DNA of 64,000 bases from Terriglobia bacterium (GCA_020072645.1 JAIQGK010000019.1:34599-98598); one strand, 5' to 3'. Shown: positions 46,487-57,203, numbered from the stretch's first letter. Notes: generated by a model from the letters alone, not told the origin. A program made the numbers and translations.

Positions 46487-48280
46487 ATGCATCGTTGGTC
46501 ACAGCTTTTTATTCCCACGCTACGCGAGGCCCCGGCGGACGCCGAGGTTGCCAGCCACAAGTTTCTGGTCCGCTCCGGGTACATACGGCAACTGGGGGCC
46601 GGCATTTACTCCTACCTGTTCATGGGGCAGCGGTCGATATTGAAGATCATCGATGTAATCCGCGAGGAGATGAACCGGATTGGCCAGGAGTTTTTGCTGC
46701 CAGCGATCCATCCGCGCGAATTGTGGGAGCAGAGCGGACGCTGGCAGGTGATGGGCGAAAACATGTTTCGCCTGAAAGATCGCAAAGGCGCGGACCTGTG
46801 CCTGGGCATGACGCATGAAGAGGTGATGACGGACATTGCGCGCAAAGAGCTGCGCAGTTACAAGCAGCTTCCGCAGATCTGGTACCAGATACAGAACAAG
46901 TTCAGAGACGAGCCCAGGCCGAAGTCGGGGCTGATACGCGTGCGGCAGTTCACGATGAAGGACGCGTACTCATTTGATATCGACGAGGCCGGGCTGGACG
47001 TGAGTTACAAGAAGCATTATGAAACTTATCGCAGGATATTTGATCGTTGCGGGTTGAAATATGCGGTGGTGGAGGCGCATTCCGGCGCGATGGGTGGATC
47101 CGCGTCCCATGAATTCATGTGCATGACCGATGCGGGCGAAGACATTGTTGTGAGCTGCGAGAAATGCGGCTACGCGGCGAACCTGGAGAAAGCCACTTCA
47201 CAACTTGCTCCGGCACAGGACCTGCCGGGCGAAGGCGCGCCGGAAGAAGTTCACACGCCGGGCATGAAGACGATTGATGAGGTGGCAAAGTTCCTGGGCG
47301 TTTCTCCGACGCAGAAGATTAAGACGCTGGCGCTGATGCAGGTTGAGCCGGACAAGAAGAATCCGGGGCAGGTGAAGACGAGGCCGGTGATTGTGCTGCT
47401 GCGCGGCGATCACACTCTGAACGAAGCCAAGCTGACATCTGCGCTGGATGGCAAAGAGTTTCGTCCGATGCATGAAGAAGAGATTCAGCGGGTATTCATG
47501 TCGCCTGCGGGATACCTGGGGCCAGTGAAGGTCCCGGCGCTGGCTGCGGGCGCGCAACAGCTTGGAAGCGTGACGCAGGCAATCATCCTGGATGCGCTGC
47601 CGCTGATGCTGGCAGATACGGCGTTGCGTGGCCGTAAGAACCTGGTGGCCGGCGCGAATAAGGAAAATTATCACTTGAAGAATGTCACGCCGCTGCGGGA
47701 TTTCCATCCCACGGAGTGGGTTGACCTGCGCAATGTTGCGGCGGGTGAAGGTTGTCCAACTTGCGGAGCGGTGCTGGTGGTCGGCAGGGCAATGGAGATT
47801 GGGCATATCTTCAAGCTGGGATACAAGTATTCGAAATCGATGGGCGCGACCGTGCTGGATAAAGATGGAAAAGAAGTGATGCCGATTATGGGCTGTTATG
47901 GCATTGGCGTGGAGCGAATTTTGACTGCCGCGATCGAACAGAACAATGATACGGACGGCTTCTGGCTGCCGCCGCAGATTGCGCCGTTTGATGTGGTCAT
48001 CACGCCGACGAACGTGAAGGACGCTGCGATTATGGGGGCTGCGGAGGGCATCGCGCAAAAGCTGGAAGGCGCGGGATTTAGCGTTCTGCTGGATGATCGT
48101 GATGAGCGCGCTGGAGTGAAATTCAAGGACGCCGATCTAGTGGGAATACCTTACCGAATCAATGTTGGTAAGAAGGTTACGGAAGGGATGGTCGAAGTGG
48201 TTTCTCGCTCGACACGGAAATCCGAGGATGCTAACATCCCCGGCATTGAAGCAACTTTCGCGCAAATGGTGCGGCTTTGA
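46487..48280 (+). CDS. proS: Prolyl-tRNA synthetase
   Basis: ProS charges tRNA-Pro with proline. The 597-residue bacterial-type enzyme has class II motifs: the motif 1 region with [24 protein letters not shown], motif 2 [16 protein letters not shown], and motif 3 [13 protein letters not shown]. Between motifs 2 and 3 lies the editing (YbaK-like INS) domain, including [16 protein letters not shown]. The C-terminal anticodon-binding domain shows [15 protein letters not shown] and [22 protein letters not shown]. It begins at ATG 46487 with GAGGA upstream. A small membrane gene follows 21 bp downstream. Confidence 0.97.
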   Translation: MHRWSQLFIPTLREAPADAEVASHKFLVRSGYIRQLGAGIYSYLFMGQRSILKIIDVIREEMNRIGQEFLLPAIHPRELWEQSGRWQVMGENMFRLKDRKGADLCLGMTHEEVMTDIARKELRSYKQLPQIWYQIQNKFRDEPRPKSGLIRVRQFTMKDAYSFDIDEAGLDVSYKKHYETYRRIFDRCGLKYAVVEAHSGAMGGSASHEFMCMTDAGEDIVVSCEKCGYAANLEKATSQLAPAQDLPGEGAPEEVHTPGMKTIDEVAKFLGVSPTQKIKTLALMQVEPDKKNPGQVKTRPVIVLLRGDHTLNEAKLTSALDGKEFRPMHEEEIQRVFMSPAGYLGPVKVPALAAGAQQLGSVTQAIILDALPLMLADTALRGRKNLVAGANKENYHLKNVTPLRDFHPTEWVDLRNVAAGEGCPTCGAVLVVGRAMEIGHIFKLGYKYSKSMGATVLDKDGKEVMPIMGCYGIGVERILTAAIEQNNDTDGFWLPPQIAPFDVVITPTNVKDAAIMGAAEGIAQKLEGAGFSVLLDDRDERAGVKFKDADLVGIPYRINVGKKVTEGMVEVVSRSTRKSEDANIPGIEATFAQMVRL

Positions 48281-48301
48281 AGGAGATTGAACCGCTGTTT
48301 T

Positions 48302-48643
48302 ATGGCAAAGCTTAAAGGATTTATCGCACTTGGAGTGGTGGTGGCGGCGTTCTACGTCGCATGGAACGTGATTCCGCCTTACTTCAACAATTACCAGTTC
48401 CAGGACGCACTGGATGACATTGCGCGAAAAAACACTTACACAACCATAAGCGATGACGATCTCAAGAAGATCGTCGTGACCAAAGCTGATACTGAGGACA
48501 TCAAACTCAAGGAAGACCAGGTGACCGTCACTCGCAAAGTGGACGGCCTTGGGATCTCAGTAAAATATAAGGTCCACGTGGACATGGTTGTACATCCAGT
48601 CGATCTGGAATTTACAGCCAATTCACTGAATAAACGGATTTAA
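48302..48643 (+). CDS. Small membrane-anchored protein, DUF4845-like
   Basis: 113 residues from the ATG at 48302. One N-terminal transmembrane helix (GFIALGVVVAAFYVAWNVIPPYF), then a periplasmic alpha/beta domain (QFQDALDDIARKNTYTTISDDD; VTVTRKVDGLGISVKYKVHVDMVVHPVDLEF). This layout matches small DUF4845-like proteins. It sits between proS and a penicillin-binding protein on the same strand, with 105 bp to the next gene. Role unknown. Confidence 0.65.
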   Translation: MAKLKGFIALGVVVAAFYVAWNVIPPYFNNYQFQDALDDIARKNTYTTISDDDLKKIVVTKADTEDIKLKEDQVTVTRKVDGLGISVKYKVHVDMVVHPVDLEFTANSLNKRI

Positions 48644-48748
48644 AAACGGATATAATAGAGAAGGACAGAACTTCTCAGCACCAGCAGGTAACTCTGGCCC
48701 GCCATGCGTCTGAGAGAATAATTAAGGCGCTCTCCGCCTACTTGGAAC

Positions 48749-51376
48749 ATGGCCATAAAAATAAAAATTCCTCGTGCTAAAGGCTTGCGTGGCAGCCTGA
48801 GAAACCCGTTTTTCCGGGCCGGGCTTGCTGCTTTCCTTATCCTTTCCCTCGTGCTGTTCGGCGTCTTCTCGTACTACTACATCAAGTACCAGAAGATTGT
48901 TGAAAAGCGTATGGGCGGTCCAACAATTTTTGCCAACACCGCCAAAATCTACGCGCAGCCGCGCGATGTCCGCATCGGACAGAAGGCTGACCCGCGGGAG
49001 ATCTCCAACTACCTGCGCCACGCCGGATACACAGAAGTCGGCGAGCAGGGCAAGTCAAAATTTGGCGTCTATAAAGTGATGAAAGACTCTATAGAGGTCA
49101 AGCCGGGCGAAGAATCGTATTACAACGCTGAAGGCGCTGTGATCCGCGTAAAAGATGGGCGCGTGGATAAAATCGCCTCGCTGGGAAATGACGGCGATCT
49201 CACCGCCTATGAGCTTGAGCCGCAGCTTGTCACCGGCTTGTTCGATGGCCAGGCACGGTCCAAGCGACGTCTCGTCAAGTACGACGATATTCCCAAAGTC
49301 ATGGTGGACGCCGTCACGTCGATTGAAGACCGGCGCTTTTTCCATCACAGCGGCGTGAATTATTGGCGGCTCCTGCAAGCCGGCTGGGTTGACTTGCGCG
49401 AGGGCGGCAATCGCCAGGGAGGTTCCACGCTCACGATGCAGGTCGCTCGCGGCTTCTTTCTCTCGCCGGAAAAGAAGTTCACCCGCAAGATGACGGAGAT
49501 CCTGATCTCCATCGAACTTGAACAGCGTTTTTCCAAGAAACAGATTTTTGAGCTTTACGCCAACCAGGTTGATATGGGCCAGCGCGGCTCATTCACCATT
49601 ACAGGTTTCGGTGAGGCGGCGCAGGCGTATTTTGGCAAAGACCTCAAAGACATCAGCCTGCCGGAAGCCGCATTGCTTGCCGGTCTGGTGCAGCGGCCAA
49701 GCTATCTGTCTCCTTATCGGCATCCAGAGCGCGCGCAGGAGCGCAGAAACCTTGTGCTGGAAGCCATGGTTGAAACCGGCGACATCACGCGCGCCCAGGC
49801 CGACGCAGCCAAGGCCACTCCACTCAAGCTGGCGCCACAAAATGTTGAAGCCAGTGACGCGCCGTATTTTGTTGATCTAATCAAGGACCAACTAGTCAAC
49901 AAATATAGTGAAGAAGATCTCAATGCGGACGGCTATCGCATCTACACCACGCTTGATCCTACGTTGCAGCAGGCGGCGGCCCAGGCAGTGGATCTTGGAC
50001 TGAAAGAAGTTGATGCGCAGATCAAGAAGCAGCGCACCAAAAGGGTAAAAGTCGGCAAGAACAAGTTTGAGACCAAGGTTGTCCCGGGGCCTATCCCGCA
50101 GGTTGCGCTGGTGGCACTCGATCCTCACACGGGTGAAGTCCTGGCGCTGGTGGGCGGACGCAACTACGGTTTCAGCCAGTTGAATCATGCCGTGGCCAAG
50201 CGGCCTACCGGTTCGATTTTTAAGCCTTTCGTGTATGCGGCAGCCATTAACAACGCCGTTACTAATGATCAGCCCATTTTCACTCCAGCCAGCATGGTGG
50301 ACGACTCGCCCACGGCCTTCATCAATGGCGATGACGTTTACACTCCCCGGAATTACAAAGAGGAATATTACGGACAGGTGACCGCGCAGTTTGCTCTGGC
50401 GCACTCACTCAACAACGCGACGGTGAAAGTGGCCGAGATGGTGGGCTATGACAAAGTAGCAAATCTGGCCAAGCTGGCCGGGATTACGTCCGTCCGCGCC
50501 ACGCCCGCTATGGCCCTGGGATCTTACGACGCTACGCCCATGGACATGGCTTCCGCTTACACCATCTTCTCCAATGACGGCCAGCGCATTACGCCCATCA
50601 TGGTCCGTTCCGTGCGAGATGCCAATGGCGACGTGATCGACAACTTTCAGCCGCAGAAAACGCAGGTGCTCGATCCGCGAGTCGCTTTTGTTATCACTGA
50701 CATGATGCAGGGCGTCATCAACAACGGCACCGCGGCGGGTCCCGGAGGAGTCCGGGCGCGCAAATTTATGGCTCCGGCGGCCGGAAAAACCGGCACTTCG
50801 CACGACGGCTGGTTTGCCGGCTTTACCTCAAACCTGCTCTGCATCGTCTGGGTGGGTTACGATGATTACAGTGATATTCACCTGAGCGGCGCGGCCATCG
50901 CCCTGCCCATCTGGACCGAGTTTATGAAGCGCGCGGTGGATCTGCCGAACTATTCAGATACAAAACCGTTCGCTCCGCCCCAGGGCGTTGTTGAACTGAC
51001 CCTAGATAAGGCTACTAACCAGATAGCCACTCCGTCATGCCCAGATGACTACAACACGGCCTTTATCGATGGCACACAGCCTACCCAGACCTGTGAGCAG
51101 ACGGCCCACGGCAACGTTTTCCAAAGAATTTTTGGCATTGAGCCCAAGCCAACTCCCACCCCTCCGGCGTCTAATGTAGGTAGCGGCAGCTCCGCCCCGG
51201 CGCAGGGGCAGCCCGCCGCCGTAAACCAGAATTCGTCCCAGGGCCAGGACCAGGACAAGAAGAAAAAAGGCTTCTGGGGCAAGATTTTTGGTGGTGGCAA
51301 AGACGACAATAAGGACGATAATAAGCAAATCAAGCCTGCGGCCACCCCCAGTCCGGGCAAGGACAGGCCGCAATAA
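48749..51376 (+). CDS. Class A penicillin-binding protein (PBP1-type)
   Basis: 875 residues with two enzymatic domains for peptidoglycan synthesis. An N-terminal membrane anchor (FFRAGLAAFLILSLVLFGVFSYYYIKY) is followed by a UB2H-like domain (ISNYLRHAGYTEVGEQGK). Then comes the GT51 glycosyltransferase with EDRRFFHHSGVNYWRLLQA and GGSTLTMQVARGFFLSPEKK. The transpeptidase has the SxxK active site in RPTGSIFKPFVYAA, the SxN motif in AHSLNNATVK, and KTGTS in AAGKTGTSHDGWF. The C-terminal 100 residues are a Pro/Ser/Lys-rich extension. A TPR gene starts 11 bp downstream. Confidence 0.95.
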   Translation: MAIKIKIPRAKGLRGSLRNPFFRAGLAAFLILSLVLFGVFSYYYIKYQKIVEKRMGGPTIFANTAKIYAQPRDVRIGQKADPREISNYLRHAGYTEVGEQGKSKFGVYKVMKDSIEVKPGEESYYNAEGAVIRVKDGRVDKIASLGNDGDLTAYELEPQLVTGLFDGQARSKRRLVKYDDIPKVMVDAVTSIEDRRFFHHSGVNYWRLLQAGWVDLREGGNRQGGSTLTMQVARGFFLSPEKKFTRKMTEILISIELEQRFSKKQIFELYANQVDMGQRGSFTITGFGEAAQAYFGKDLKDISLPEAALLAGLVQRPSYLSPYRHPERAQERRNLVLEAMVETGDITRAQADAAKATPLKLAPQNVEASDAPYFVDLIKDQLVNKYSEEDLNADGYRIYTTLDPTLQQAAAQAVDLGLKEVDAQIKKQRTKRVKVGKNKFETKVVPGPIPQVALVALDPHTGEVLALVGGRNYGFSQLNHAVAKRPTGSIFKPFVYAAAINNAVTNDQPIFTPASMVDDSPTAFINGDDVYTPRNYKEEYYGQVTAQFALAHSLNNATVKVAEMVGYDKVANLAKLAGITSVRATPAMALGSYDATPMDMASAYTIFSNDGQRITPIMVRSVRDANGDVIDNFQPQKTQVLDPRVAFVITDMMQGVINNGTAAGPGGVRARKFMAPAAGKTGTSHDGWFAGFTSNLLCIVWVGYDDYSDIHLSGAAIALPIWTEFMKRAVDLPNYSDTKPFAPPQGVVELTLDKATNQIATPSCPDDYNTAFIDGTQPTQTCEQTAHGNVFQRIFGIEPKPTPTPPASNVGSGSSAPAQGQPAAVNQNSSQGQDQDKKKKGFWGKIFGGGKDDNKDDNKQIKPAATPSPGKDRPQ

Positions 51377-51386
51377 GGAGGCCCCC

Positions 51387-52250
51387 ATGGGTCGCTTCTG
51401 CAGCTTGCTGACTAGCGTCAAATTATTAACGATCTTCAAATTAACGATCCTCAAATTAGCGATCTTCGGTATCGCGATCATCGGCCTATTGGTCTTGCCA
51501 GTGCCCTCACGGGCACAGGAAGCTCCCAGCACAGACACGCCTTCGCAGGTCCGCGTTCCGCCTCCGCCGGAAAACGCCGATCCGGTTGATCTGGAACAGC
51601 AGGGTGATCAGTATCGCGCGCAAAAAGCCTATCTTGATTCCATTGACTACTATCGGGCGGCCATGAAGACAGCGGACAGCGCCATCCTGCACAACAAGGT
51701 CGGCATGTGCCTGCTGCAGTTGCGTCGTGATTCCGAAGCCAAAAAGGAATTTCAGCACGCCATCAAAGAAAATAAAGAATACGCTGAGGCTTATAACAAT
51801 CTTGGCGCGCTCTATTACAACCTGCGGAAATACGGGTCGGCCATCAAGGAATACAAAAAAGCCATCAAGCTCAATGATGACAGCGCCAGCTTCCACAGCA
51901 ACCTGGGCGGCGCTTACTTCTCGCAAAAGGACTTTGACCGCGCCTCCCGCGAATACCAGCGAGCCATTCAAATCGATCCGGAAATTTTCCAGCGGCAGTC
52001 GTCCGCGTCCGCCATTTCCATCCGCCTGGTGGGGTCCAACGATCTTGGCCACTTCCATTATGTAATGGCACAGATGTACGGCCAGCACGGCGACCTGGAC
52101 CATTGCCGTTTTTACCTGAGCAAGGCCAATGAGGAAGGCTACCCGATCAAAGGCGCTTTGCGCGACAATGAATTTGCCGGCCTGCGCAAGAAGCCCGAAT
52201 TTGTAGCTTTTGTGCGCTCACTCAAGCCGCCGCCTTCAGGCAATAACTGA
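51387..52250 (+). CDS. Exported tetratricopeptide repeat protein
   Basis: 287 residues from the ATG at 51387, with AAGGAGG 6 nt upstream and 11 bp after the PBP gene, so the two are co-transcribed. Residues 1-44 include a signal peptide with a basic hydrophobic run (LTIFKLTILKLAIFGIAIIGLLV). Then come about four TPR units, for example AEAYNNLGALYYNLRKYGSAIKEYKKAIKLN and ASFHSNLGGAYFSQKDFDRA. The C-terminus has an extra helical domain (HFHYVMAQMYGQHGDLDHC). It is probably a periplasmic partner of the PBP or another envelope complex. Confidence 0.85.
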   Translation: MGRFCSLLTSVKLLTIFKLTILKLAIFGIAIIGLLVLPVPSRAQEAPSTDTPSQVRVPPPPENADPVDLEQQGDQYRAQKAYLDSIDYYRAAMKTADSAILHNKVGMCLLQLRRDSEAKKEFQHAIKENKEYAEAYNNLGALYYNLRKYGSAIKEYKKAIKLNDDSASFHSNLGGAYFSQKDFDRASREYQRAIQIDPEIFQRQSSASAISIRLVGSNDLGHFHYVMAQMYGQHGDLDHCRFYLSKANEEGYPIKGALRDNEFAGLRKKPEFVAFVRSLKPPPSGNN

Positions 52251-52256
52251 TCGACC

Positions 52257-52495
52257 ATAGGTTCATTGGGCAGCGAGCCCGGCTTGCGCGGCGAGCTGCC
52301 TGCATCAGGGGCATAGATACCTCTGCTCGAAAGCGTTGCTCAGGAGCGGTTTGGAGCGAAGCGACAATACCCTTAGATAAGGTTCATGGGCGGCGATCCC
52401 GGCTTGCGCGGCGAGCTGCCGGCATCAGGGGCAGAGATGCTTCTGCTCGAAGCGTTGCCCTGGAGCGGTTTGGAGCGAAGCGACAAGAATAAAGA
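52257..52495. repeat. Direct repeat, two units of about 118 bp
   Basis: Units 52257-52376 and 52377-52495 share AAGGTTCATGGGC / AGGTTCATTGGGC, CCCGGCTTGCGCGGCGAGCTGCC, GCATCAGGGGCA, CTGCTCGAA(A)GCGTTGC and GAGCGGTTTGGAGCGAAGCG. The word TTTGGAGCGAAGCGACAA recurs inverted at 52617-52634 (TTGTCGCTTCGCTCCA). The whole spacer 52251-52816 contains no gene. Confidence 0.8.
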
Positions 52496-52563
52496 CAACC
52501 TTTTCCGAGAAGCTGCTTCTAATGTAAGTAGCTGCCGTACCTGGCAGCTAAAGTACAAAGATT

Positions 52564-52620
52564 GATCCACCGGTTCGACGCGCAAGCGTCTTGGCAGGGA
52601 AACCGGTGGGTCATTTCTTT
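52564..52620 (+). terminator. Long hairpin terminator after the TPR gene
   Basis: GATCCACCGGTT (52564-52575) pairs with AACCGGTGGGTC (52601-52612), with an inner GACGC-GCAA-GCGTC stem, then ATTTCTTTTT. It ends the unit proS to TPR or just the PBP/TPR pair. Confidence 0.75.
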
Positions 52621-52816
52621 TTGTCGCTTCGCTCCACACCGCCTACGAGCCAGGTTCTAATCCCCGGTCCAATCATGTGCAACGGCGTTCCACCCTGGCA
52701 CCCCACAATTACCTTGGTAATAGGTGGGCACTGTTCTTGTGGGCACTGCCGGTGGGCCTTTGGGGTAAGATTCGGCTGTCCTCTCCCAAAGAGCTACTTG
52801 CACAGGAACCCCAACG

Positions 52817-55060
52817 ATGCAAGAACACCCGGAAACCGCCACAGGAACCGCCACGGCCACAGGCACAGCCACGGATTCACCCATAGGCAACGCTACGTCC
52901 GCAGCCACAAGCGATAGCGCCGCCCCAAGCAATGGCGCCGCCCCAGGCAATGGCACAGGCTCAGGCAACGGCTCGGCTGCCGCTCCTCGCAAGGCCAGCC
53001 TTGAACTGGTCAAGGAACTGCCACGGGGAAGCGTAGGCGTGGTGCATCAGGCCAGAAATCCGCAGCAGAACCGGTTCGTCGCGCTACGTAAGTTTGAGGT
53101 GCCGGAGTGGCTGGACGACGTTAACGCCCTGATCCAGAAAATACTGGCGGAGGCGAAGGCCGCGAGCGCGCTGGACCATCCCAACATCGCTAAGCTGTAC
53201 ACATGCGGTTACAAAGACACCACGGTTTTTATGACGGCTGAGTTCGTTGAGGGACAGAACCTCAAGGAATATATGGCCAAGCGCCAGCCAGAGATGAGCG
53301 AAGTCCTGCAGCTGGCTAAACAGCTTTTGGCGGCGCTGGATTACGCGCACAGCAAAGGCGTTTGCCACAATTTTCTGAACCCGTACAACATTAAGGTTTT
53401 GCCGGATGGCACGCTCAAGCTGCTTGACTTTGGCTTGCTGCGCGATAAAAACCTGCTGACGCAGACTCCAACGAAGAAGCTGGAGAACGAGCCTTATCTT
53501 TGTCCGGAGCAGGTAAAGAACAAGCCGGCGGATCGCGCAGGAAATATTTTTAACGCGGCCACGCTGATCTATCAGCTTTATACGGCGCGCAGCCCGTTCC
53601 ACGGACCGCACCTGGGTGAAGTGGACCGCAGCATTACAGACGTGGATCCGCACCCGATGCAGATGGCGCATCCGCGCGTGCCGGAAGAGATTTCAAGAGT
53701 GGTATTGAAGGCGCTGGCGAAGAATCCGGCTGCAAGATATGCCAGCGGCAAGCAATTCTTTGACGCGCTGGAAGAAGCCGCCAAAGCCGCGCCGGTTTCC
53801 CGCGCTAACAGCACAGGATCGATGCCTGCGTATAAAGATGGCCCTGGGCCGAATGCAAGCCAGGCGATAAAAGCTATGCCGGGCCCCAACGCGAGCCAGA
53901 GCTTTAAGGCAATACCAGGACCGAACGCCAGCCAGAGTTTTAGAGCCATGCCTTCGGGTTCGGCGAGCCAGGTTGTTAAACAGCCGACGCCGGGAACGGT
54001 GGGCACAACGTACGTTGGTCCGGGGGAAAGAACATCAACACGCGGCCCGGTGAGCACGGCGAACCACTGGAAGGTAGTTGCAGCGGTGGTCGGCGGACTT
54101 TGCCTGATTGTAGTTTTAGCGTTACTGTTCCAGCGGCATCCGGCGGAAGAAGAAGATGCGGCTGCGCCGTCGGCGGCAAACACGCCTGCGCCATTTAGCG
54201 GCAAAGCGGGCCAGGCAATTGACAAAGTAAAAGCAGCGCAGGATGAACAGGGAAGACCGCGCACTGCGTCGGCGGCTCCAGCGCCCGCGCGCGCAGGCAA
54301 AGCGCGATATGCGCCGGCTGCTCCCGTGGCTCCGCCCACCGCGAGTGAAGGACAGTTGATCGTCTCATCCATGCCTATGGGCGCAACCGTGGAAATTGAA
54401 GGCCGTTCAGGACAGCAATGGAAAGCTCCGCAGACAATTCCCAGCCTCGCCGCTGGCACGTATAAAGTTTCGTTCAACATGCCGGGATACGCTACCGAGA
54501 CACGCACGGTTCAGGTAACGGGCGGCGCGCGCACACCGCTCGACGTCCGCATGGTCGCCGTAAAAGGTTTTGTGACGGTGGCGAGCAAGCCGGCTGGAGC
54601 GGAGATCTGGATCAACGGAAAAGATACCGGCAAAGTTACCCCGATAGAATTTCTTGTCGAGCCCGGAGCGCAAAATATTGTGGTCCGCAAACAGGGCTAT
54701 CTTGAGGCGTCAACGGACGTCAAGCTTGTAGCGGGGCAGTCTGTGAATTACGCGCCCAGCCTGATGGCGGCGGGCCGCACGGATAACATCCAGCTGGTTG
54801 GCAGCAGCGGAGTTGGAAAGCTTTTAGGCAACAAGGGAAACGGATCGGGTATGGCGCGGATTGAGATCAAAACTGAGCCCAAGGGCGCGCAAGTAACGAT
54901 CAACGGAACGCCACTGCAAAAAACTACGCCGCTTGAGGTCCAGTTGGAAGCCGGGAACTATGACATCACGATCCAGAAAGACGGCTTCAAACCGATTCAT
55001 GAAAGCGCCATCGTCGGAATGGACGACCGCATCAAGATCGATCGGCCTCTTACACACTAA
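52817..55060 (+). CDS. PEGA-domain protein with an inactive (pseudo-)kinase domain
   Basis: 747 residues. After a Ser/Thr/Ala/Gly-rich N-terminus, a Ser/Thr kinase-like domain spans residues about 63-320. It has a glycine loop (LPRGSVGVVHQA, 69-79), E112, D204-F205-G206, and YLCPEQ. However, the Lys of the VAxK motif is replaced by Arg (V88-A89-L90-R91), and the HRDLKPxN loop reads H184-N-F-L-N-P-Y-N191, so the catalytic Asp is Phe186 and the Lys is Asn188. This strongly suggests no phosphotransfer. A linker with GPGPNASQ repeats, one transmembrane helix (VVAAVVGGLCLIVVLALLF) and three PEGA domains follow (GQLIVSSMPMGATVEIEG; GFVTVASKPAGAEIWING; ARIEIKTEPKGAQVTING). It may sense or scaffold at the envelope. 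Confidence 0.9.
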   Translation: MQEHPETATGTATATGTATDSPIGNATSAATSDSAAPSNGAAPGNGTGSGNGSAAAPRKASLELVKELPRGSVGVVHQARNPQQNRFVALRKFEVPEWLDDVNALIQKILAEAKAASALDHPNIAKLYTCGYKDTTVFMTAEFVEGQNLKEYMAKRQPEMSEVLQLAKQLLAALDYAHSKGVCHNFLNPYNIKVLPDGTLKLLDFGLLRDKNLLTQTPTKKLENEPYLCPEQVKNKPADRAGNIFNAATLIYQLYTARSPFHGPHLGEVDRSITDVDPHPMQMAHPRVPEEISRVVLKALAKNPAARYASGKQFFDALEEAAKAAPVSRANSTGSMPAYKDGPGPNASQAIKAMPGPNASQSFKAIPGPNASQSFRAMPSGSASQVVKQPTPGTVGTTYVGPGERTSTRGPVSTANHWKVVAAVVGGLCLIVVLALLFQRHPAEEEDAAAPSAANTPAPFSGKAGQAIDKVKAAQDEQGRPRTASAAPAPARAGKARYAPAAPVAPPTASEGQLIVSSMPMGATVEIEGRSGQQWKAPQTIPSLAAGTYKVSFNMPGYATETRTVQVTGGARTPLDVRMVAVKGFVTVASKPAGAEIWINGKDTGKVTPIEFLVEPGAQNIVVRKQGYLEASTDVKLVAGQSVNYAPSLMAAGRTDNIQLVGSSGVGKLLGNKGNGSGMARIEIKTEPKGAQVTINGTPLQKTTPLEVQLEAGNYDITIQKDGFKPIHESAIVGMDDRIKIDRPLTH

Positions 55061-55086
55061 GATTTGTTTGCGCTAAAAGACGGATG

Positions 55087-55127
55087 CGGACGGCCCAATT
55101 TCTAATCCACGGCGCCGTCCGTTTTTT
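55087..55127 (+). terminator. Rho-independent terminator of the PEGA gene
   Basis: CGGACGGC (55087-55094) pairs with GCCGTCCG (55114-55121), followed by TTTTTT. It lies 27 bp after the stop codon at 55060. Confidence 0.9.
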
Positions 55128-55219
55128 CTTGCTGGGTGCCGCCAGCCGTCCGCATGAACGCACAATTCCAGATAGAATAGAAGTACCCCATTCTTTAAGA
55201 GAGCAGAGTTAAAGCTGAT

Positions 55220-57049
55220 TTGAACTCCCGGATTCGCAATATCGCAATTATCGCGCACGTTGACCACGGAAAAACCACGCTGGTGGACGCCATGCTGCGT
55301 CAAAGCGGCGCTTTTCGCGCCAATGAAGCCGTGGTCGATCGCGTGATGGACTCCAACGATCTGGAGCGCGAGCGCGGCATCACCATTCTGGCCAAGAACA
55401 CGGCCATCATTTATCACGACGTTAAAATCAATATCGTCGATACGCCTGGCCACAGCGACTTTGGCGGAGAAGTGGAACGCGCCCTGAAGATGGTAGATGG
55501 CGTAATGCTGCTCGTCGACGCCAGTGAAGGCCCTCTTCCGCAGACGCGCTACGTGCTCAGCAAAGCCCTGGAAGCCGGCTTGCCGCCCGTGGTGGTGATC
55601 AACAAGATTGACCGTCCTGATGCGCGCGCTCAGGAAGTGCTCAACGAACTGTACGATCTGTTCATTGATTTAGACGCGCGCGAAGACCAACTCGATTTTC
55701 CCGTGCTCTATACCAACGCAAAAGCCGGAACGGCCTCCACCAGCATTGATGTTCCTGGTGAAAATCTGCGGCCCTTGTTTGACGCCATTCTTGCCAACAC
55801 GCCCGCGCCTGCCGGTGACGCTGCCAGCCCCTTACAGATCCTTGTGGCGAACCTTGATTACAGTGACTATCTTGGCCGCCTGGCGATTGCCCGCGTCTTC
55901 AACGGTACGCTGCGCAATGGCCAGGAAGCCGGCATTGCCAAACTCGATGGCTCGCTGCAAAAGTGGAAGATCACCAAGCTGTTTTCTTTCAGCGGCCTCA
56001 AGCGCGTCGATATCGAGCAAACCGAGTTGGGCGACATTGTCGCCATCGCCGGCGTCGAGGGTATCGGAATCGGTGAAACCATTACTGAAGTTGAAAATCC
56101 CGCACCGCTGCCGCACATCGTTATCGACGAGCCAACCATCGCCATGCAGTTTTCCGTGAACACATCGCCCTTTTCCGGACGCGAAGGCACGTACGTCACG
56201 TCGCGCAACCTGCGTGATCGCCTGCAAAAAGAGCTGCTCACCAACGTTTCTCTGCGCGTGGAAGATAGCGGCGCCACCGACTCATTCAAAGTTCTGGGCC
56301 GTGGCGAACTCCAGCTTTCCATCCTGATTGAAACCATGCGTCGAGAAGGCTATGAGCTTGCGGTGGGCAAGCCGGAAATCGTAACCAAGCGCATTGATGG
56401 CAAGCTGATGGAGCCAAAAGAAAAGTTGATGGTCGATATCCCTGAAGCTTTCATCGGTGTGGTGATTGAAAAGCTTGGCGCGCGCAAAGGCCAGATGCTC
56501 AAGATGCACAATCACGGCTCAGGTCGCGTGCGACTGGAGTTCACCATCCCCAGCCGCGGCATGATCGGCCTGCGCTCAGAGCTGCTTACCGATACGCGCG
56601 GCACCGTGATCCTGAATTCTCTCTTCGATGGCTACACCGAATGGCTGGGAGAAATCCCGCATCGCATGACCGGCGCGCTGGTTTCCGACCGCAACGGCCC
56701 CTCGACGGCTTACGCGCTCTGGAGCCTGCAGGAACGCGGCGTATTGTTCGTCGGCGCGGGCGTTGAGCTGTATGAAGGCATGATCGTGGGAGAAAACGCT
56801 CGCGAAGTCGACCTCGACGTAAATGCCGTCCGCGAAAAAAAGCTGACTAACATGCGCGCTTCCACCGCCGACGAAGCCATCCGTCTGGTGCCGTTCAAGA
56901 ACCTCACGCTGGAGCAGGCAATTGAGTTTGTGGCGGACGATGAACTTGTAGAAGTTACGCCAAAATCTTTGCGGCTGCGGAAGAAAATTTTGCAGGCCAA
57001 CCGGCGGCCCAAGAAAAATGCGGCACAACCGGCGGATGTGTTGTCTTAG
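55220..57049 (+). CDS. typA: GTP-binding protein TypA/BipA
   Basis: A 609-residue translational GTPase involved in ribosome function under stress or low temperature. Start TTG at 55220; an ATG start would remove the G1 loop. G motifs are visible: G1 [10 protein letters not shown]2 RERGITI, G3 [17 protein letters not shown]4 NKIDRPDA, G5-like YTNAKAG. Domains II, III and V follow, with [19 protein letters not shown] and [17 protein letters not shown] near the end. It begins 160 bp after the PEGA gene and is preceded by a terminator. Confidence 0.96.
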   Translation: MNSRIRNIAIIAHVDHGKTTLVDAMLRQSGAFRANEAVVDRVMDSNDLERERGITILAKNTAIIYHDVKINIVDTPGHSDFGGEVERALKMVDGVMLLVDASEGPLPQTRYVLSKALEAGLPPVVVINKIDRPDARAQEVLNELYDLFIDLDAREDQLDFPVLYTNAKAGTASTSIDVPGENLRPLFDAILANTPAPAGDAASPLQILVANLDYSDYLGRLAIARVFNGTLRNGQEAGIAKLDGSLQKWKITKLFSFSGLKRVDIEQTELGDIVAIAGVEGIGIGETITEVENPAPLPHIVIDEPTIAMQFSVNTSPFSGREGTYVTSRNLRDRLQKELLTNVSLRVEDSGATDSFKVLGRGELQLSILIETMRREGYELAVGKPEIVTKRIDGKLMEPKEKLMVDIPEAFIGVVIEKLGARKGQMLKMHNHGSGRVRLEFTIPSRGMIGLRSELLTDTRGTVILNSLFDGYTEWLGEIPHRMTGALVSDRNGPSTAYALWSLQERGVLFVGAGVELYEGMIVGENAREVDLDVNAVREKKLTNMRASTADEAIRLVPFKNLTLEQAIEFVADDELVEVTPKSLRLRKKILQANRRPKKNAAQPADVLS

Positions 57050-57052
57050 TCC

Positions 57053-57110
57053 CGAGCGAAGCGAGGGAACCCTATCGTCGCGACGAATTTAAGGATAAAA
57101 ACAACCGGGG
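57053..57110. repeat. REP-like palindromic repeat, copy 2
   Basis: CGAGCGAAGCGAGGGAACCCTATCG is similar to GAGCGGAGCGAGAGAACCCTATCG at 58480-58507. Both are followed or preceded by a short palindrome around CCCTATCGTCGCGACG. They border the MFS gene on both sides. Confidence 0.5.
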
Positions 57111-57203
57111 AGATTTGGATGGGGCGATTACGGTCCAAGTCATATATGTCGCCCTTCTGAATTTTTCTGTCAATAGCGTTCCCTCGCTCGGGATATCAGA
57201 AAG

